Assembly: GCF_017545445.1 (NCBI RefSeq)
Contig: NZ_JAFWOM010000039.1
Coordinates: 1-37,472, forward strand
Reading direction: 5' to 3'
DNA: 37,472 bases
Source: Fibrobacter sp.
Lineage (GTDB): Bacteria > Fibrobacterota > Fibrobacteria > Fibrobacterales > Fibrobacteraceae
Under the pieces are notes generated by a model. The model made no database searches. It was not told the DNA's origin and saw nothing but the letters and a program-made list of their open reading frames with translations. A program made the translations under genes and the position numbers. Shown here piece after piece: positions 22,501 through 28,500 of this stretch; position 1 is the first letter of the stretch; every line of letters starts with the position of its first letter.

Positions 22501-25500
22501 CTTAATATCGCCAATAAGATTCTTCAGCGCATCAATCTTAATTGTTGCACCATCATCGCCCTGTTTTACGATTTTATCAAATTTTTCCTTCAGTGCGTCA
22601 AGATTCAACTTCAAATCATTTGCATTTTTCTCCTTGGCCTCATTCATGGCCAAGACAACACCGCTCCAAGCATCATTCATTGTTGAAACAACATCTGCGA
22701 GACTTACAGTTTGCCCAGCAAGATTAAACTTGGCATTCTTCAAGAATGGGATATCCAAGGAATTCACCATTCTGAGCAAATACTCGATCGAAATCTTGTC
22801 CTGAGCAACATGGAAATCAGGCAATTCAGTATTCCATTCATAGTTACCATTGCCTGCATTTTTCACACACGAAATTCTGATATTCTTGCTGTCGAACGTG
22901 ATGGGCAATTCATCCACAACACTCGAAGAAACGTCAATGTTCAGAGCAATGCCGGTCAAAGACCAATCAAAACTATAAACGCCCTGGTCTTCGGAAACTG
23001 TAACCTTAGCAACAACATCCAATCCGAAACTAAGAGAACCCAGAGGAATCGAATACAATTCAAAATTATTCAGAGAAGCTGGCTGAACAGAATACACGAA
23101 AGTATATACACCGCCTTTCAACGCATTTTCACCATCTTTTCTAATGTTGCCCATCAAATCAAAGGCATTCGATAATGTTCTGAACAAGCCGCTATCACCC
23201 TCAGCGACCTTAACGCTACCAAGCCAGCCAGCAAGCTCGGATTTTTTCTCTTTATACAATTCGTCAAAAAGAGATTTAAGTTTATTGTAATCAATATTCG
23301 ATTGCTCATTCATAGCTTTTTGCAAAGCCTTCGCAGTATTTTCCCATGCAATTTGGGCGTTTTTAATGATACCGTCAACACTTAATGTCTGTCCAGCAAT
23401 GTTTACTTTCAAATCTTTCAAATACGGAATCTTCGCCAGCACACCACTACTAATCAAGCCAGCAAAAATATCATCGATTGGTTTGAATTTTAAATCAGAG
23501 CAAGACCAAGGTTTATCAATATTATTCTGATCATAGCTAATTTTAAAATGTCCTTCATCCAACTCGACAGGCAAAAGATCAACTTTAGTATTATTCGAAA
23601 GATCAATATCCAAAGTCAGTTCATGCAAACTTACATCGAATTTCGAAATTTTTCCGTCAGCATTAACGTCAAAACTTACATCAACCTGAACCTTGAAAGA
23701 ACCAGCAACATTGTCTACATCGACCGAGTAAATTTTCAAATTGTGGTTAAAGCAATTCGTGTCAAGGACAAACGAAACCGTATTATGACCAACATCAAGC
23801 CCTATCTTTTCTGAGCAACTCTTCAAAACATCATGAGCATTTAATACATCATCCGAAATTGTTCCAGCAGCATCCTTCAAAACACTTATGCGAGAAATCA
23901 AGCTCTTCACTTGATCATAGTCTTTACCAGTATATTCCTTTAACAAACTATACAAAGTATTCAAGTCAATCTGAAAATCATCCGCAACTTGTTTTACAGA
24001 TTTCTGCATCGCAACGGAAAGGTTATCCCAAGTTGAATCAACCTTTTCTGCAATTTCAGCAATCGAATATTTATAATTACCGATAGTAAACGCACTCGTA
24101 TTCAATACAGGAATATTAAAGGCCTTGGCAGCAGCAAGTATATCCGAGAGCGAGAATTCGCCATTTTTCAAAATCGAAATGAGCTTATTGATTTCATCAG
24201 GATAAACCCACTCGCCGTTCTTATACGCAAATTCATCCTTACCAAGCGAAACAAGAGTTGCATTACCTCTCTTTATGCTAAGCGAATTAAAGGACAAACC
24301 GATATCGCATTTCTTGATATTGAACTTACGGCCGCTTACAGAAACGTCAAAGAAAATCTTTCCGTTTTCTACGTTCGCCGTTTGGCCCATAAAATTGAAA
24401 TTAGTATCAGACTCTTTTTCCACTTTCAATGCAAATTCACGGAGTGCGACACCAGCAAACGTGACTATGCCTCTTTTTACATTCAACGTAAGGTCGAGTG
24501 CAATCGTGGCATCAAAATCCACCTTGTCAAGATTGAACAACCCAAGATCAAGCTTGTCCAAACCGAGCTGTTTCGGCGTAAAGGCGACGGTAATCGTGTT
24601 CGAACCTTCAACCAGTTCTATATACTGATTTACCGATTCATTTAAAGCATTTTGGGTTCCAAGAGCAAGCTGCGGCCCAGGCACACCGTTTTCAACCTTG
24701 GCACTAAAAATATTGGCGAAATCTGCACTTATTTTCTCAATTGTGTCATACGCTTCGGTTTTAAAGACTCCGATTTTCTTAACGAAGTCGCCCACCACAC
24801 CTTCCTGCTGTTCAAGGGCAGCCATAAGGTTCGATGCGATATCACTCAACAACACATTATACTTGCCTTCCGCATTTGCCGTCGTTTGATCCACGGCTTG
24901 ATAGAACGCACCAGAGAACATACTCCAGTAGTTATTGATATTTTGGGCAATCTTGACAACGTTATAGGTTTCTTCGCCAATCTTAAACGACAACTTGTCC
25001 ATGAACGGGAAATTGGCGTTTTGGAGTCCGTTGAGAAGCGTTTCAAGCGAGAAGTTGCTCTTCCACTTGAGTTCCGGAGTCTTGAGATTCCAATTGTTAG
25101 CGCTATCCCAAGAAATTTCAACAGTATTCTTCCCTTCTTCGAAGCTAAACGGAAGCCCCTTCGAAAGGTTCTTCACGGCAGCATTGAACACCATAGAAGA
25201 GGAATCTACGTCAAAACCAACAATGCCATCATTAACTTTTACAGAAATAGTCAACGCAATAGAGGCATTCAAATCAAGACCGGCACCCAGCGAAATTCCA
25301 AAAATGTCAAGGTTATCCCAAGAAGCCTTTTTCGGAGTAACCAAAATGGTCAATTTTTCAAATCCATTCCACTTTTCAAGATTACTAGCTTGAGCATTTA
25401 GGATATCAATCCATTTATTTCCTTCCGCAAAAATATCTTCAACAGCACCATTCAAAATCTTGAAACTTTCAATCCACGAATTTACTTGAGATTCTTTTTC

Positions 25501-28500
25501 TTGAATAAGGCTGTTAAACTTTTCTTTTAATGTAGCGGTAGCCAAGTCAACGGTTTTGCTAGCAGCATCCTTCAGTTCAACAGATTCTTGCAGGGCATCA
25601 GCCAAAATTTCCCCGAAATCACCTACATTTTCAATAAAAGCTTCTAAAGAAATTGATTTACCGCCAATTGTTACATTAAGTTTTTCCAAATACGGGATAT
25701 TTTTCAAAAGATCTTTTGCTGTACCAAAAGATAAATCGGGAGCGGTAAAATTGACACCTCCAAATTTCCATTCCTTCCCATCGTAACGAACCACAAAGCC
25801 ATCATCACCATAAGTAATCACAGAAGGAAATGGATTACTAGAAGGTTTTGCCGCGAACTGGAACGAGTCAAACGAAATATCAACATTGCTGATTTTTCCC
25901 GATTCATCGAGTTCAAAGCTAAAGCTCATGCCGATTTCTGCACCCATTTGTACGTTGGGCAAATCAACGCCAGCAACAGAAAGGTTATCCAAAGTCGTTT
26001 GGAGCGGCTTGAACACCATGTTGAAAGTATTCACCCCTTTCTTCAAGCCAAAGGTACTATCGACGCCAGCATCAAGAATATTGACAAATTCACTATTAGA
26101 AATACCGGCAAGTTTCAAATCAACGGATTCGATCCATCCTTCAATTTTCGACCCAACAATATTCATGAAAGCAGTACGCAAAGATTCCGCATCAACACTA
26201 TAGATGATGTCCGTGGCATCATTTACCGCCTGCATGGTCTGTGCAATCGCAGATGGCAAACCCATCCGGATTTCATCAACTTTATTTAAGACCTCCTGTA
26301 CAGAAACATCACCTAACACAGGAACGGAGAATTTCAACGAATTGAAATACGGCAATTTCTTTGCAATATTAATGAGAGTATTTACGTCAAAATTATCACC
26401 ATCAACTATCGACGAAATATTCGACAAGACATCGGGGAATTTCCACTCCGTTCCATCATAAACAACAAAATCATTTTTACGGTTCAACAGCACAAACCCA
26501 TTTTTCTTAAAGGTCAACTGTTCAAACCCAAGCTTAGCATCAGTTATATCAAATTTGTTTCCAAATGAAAGAGAAAGGTCAAATGAGCCATTTTCAACTT
26601 CAGCATCAAAACCGAGAACACTGAAATTCAAATCGGCTTTTTTAGTCACGTGTATGTCAAAATCGTGGAGGGAAACACTCTTAAACGAAATATTACCGTT
26701 ATTGAGCGTTACGACGATATCAAGTGCTATCGGTGTATCGACATCAAGGCCATCGAGATTGAATACGCCCAAATCAACCGATTCAAGACCAAGCGTTTTC
26801 GGCGTAAAGAACACAGTGATGGTGTTGTCGCCAGAATCCAAATCGATATATTTGTTCGCCAAATCACCGACAAAGTGACCTGCGTCAACAACAGCAGAAT
26901 CAAACACCTCAATTTTAGATTCCGCCATATCCTTCACAATTTCAATATTCTTGATAAAGTTATCAAGTTTAGCCTTATTCTGTCCAATCACATCGTACAA
27001 GTGATTTTTCAGTTGTTCCATGCTAATTGCAAACGCATTCGCAGCAGACTGGGATTCTACGACCGCATTGTACAGAGAACTTGAAATAAGCCCCCAGTAT
27101 TTATTGACATTCCTAACAACGTCAAGGGCACCATACGAAGTACCGCCAACAGTAAACAGCGTTTTGTTCAAGAAAGGAATGTCAAGATTTTCAATGCCAT
27201 CAAGCACTGTTTCCAAAGAGAATTCGTTCACCAATTCAATTTCCGGAATAATCGGAAATAAATCTCCACCCTGCAAGGAGACGCTTAACGTATCGCCCTT
27301 GAGCGTAATCGGCAAACCGCTTGGGATTTGAATGCCAGAAACACCAAGATTAAATTGTTCAAAGCTCGGTACACCAAAAGAAACATTCCCATCCGCACTG
27401 ATATTTACAGAAAGTTTAAGTGCAAAAGAGAAATCGGCAGCGAGATTGCCAAAATTAAACGAGAAAAGATTTAAATCATCCAAAGAACCGATTTTAGGTT
27501 TAAAGAAGAGCGTAATCGTATTTTCGCCTTCGACCAAATCAATAACACCATTAACAGCCGAATTTGCAGCATCAACTATAGCATATCCGCAAACTTCCAA
27601 ACTATCTAAATAGCCCTTCAACTCATTCCACTTATCACCAGCGATGGTTTCCAATCGCTGCTGCAAAGTCTGAACATCCAAAATAAATTGTTGTTGAACT
27701 TGAGCTGCTCCAGATTGTACCTTGCTAATGGCGGCACTTAAAGCCATCGACGTTCTTGCCCATATATCATTCAAATTTTGGGCGACATCCGCAATGGAAA
27801 TCTTTCTACCACCGAAGTCCATTTTCAATTGTTCCAGATAAGGCAACTCCGAAAAATCAAGATTCGCAAGCACCGTTTTTAAAGAGAAATCATCCTTTAT
27901 CTGGAAATCAGGAACAACAACTTTGAATTCGAGGTCTTCTGCTTTTTTTGATATCTTCAAATACTCGCCATTTACAAACGAGAACGGCAAGCCTGCAGAA
28001 TTTTCAAGGGTAAATTCGAGATCCACGGTCGTACTAACGTCAGTTCCGTCATAGGACATGCTCAAATCCGGAGTCTGTTCATTAGTCACAGCTTGTTCTG
28101 CAAGTTCCATGTTCATGAACGTTGCATGCAGCCCCAGATTCTGGATACGTGCTTCGAGCTTTTGAACGTCTAAGCCACTGATGCTTACGTCGTTTATATC
28201 TTCAAAGTAATACTCATCGTTATCGCTGTTGAAATCAACGGACATCTGGATTTTGGCAGCCGTAGAAAGTGCGGAATTGCCGTCCATCTTGATTTCGCCA
28301 AGAGAACCGAGGTCTAAGCCAAGGTCACCTAAATTTTTCTCGTTGGAGAGATCGATGGTAACGACCAATTTACCATTATCGACAGCAAAGCTAAAAGCTT
28401 TGTACGATTTGCCGTTGACACTTTCAACATAGCTTTGGACGTATGTAGAAACAAATTCGTTAAGATTGATTTTATCAATTCTATCAGAAACATTCTGAGC

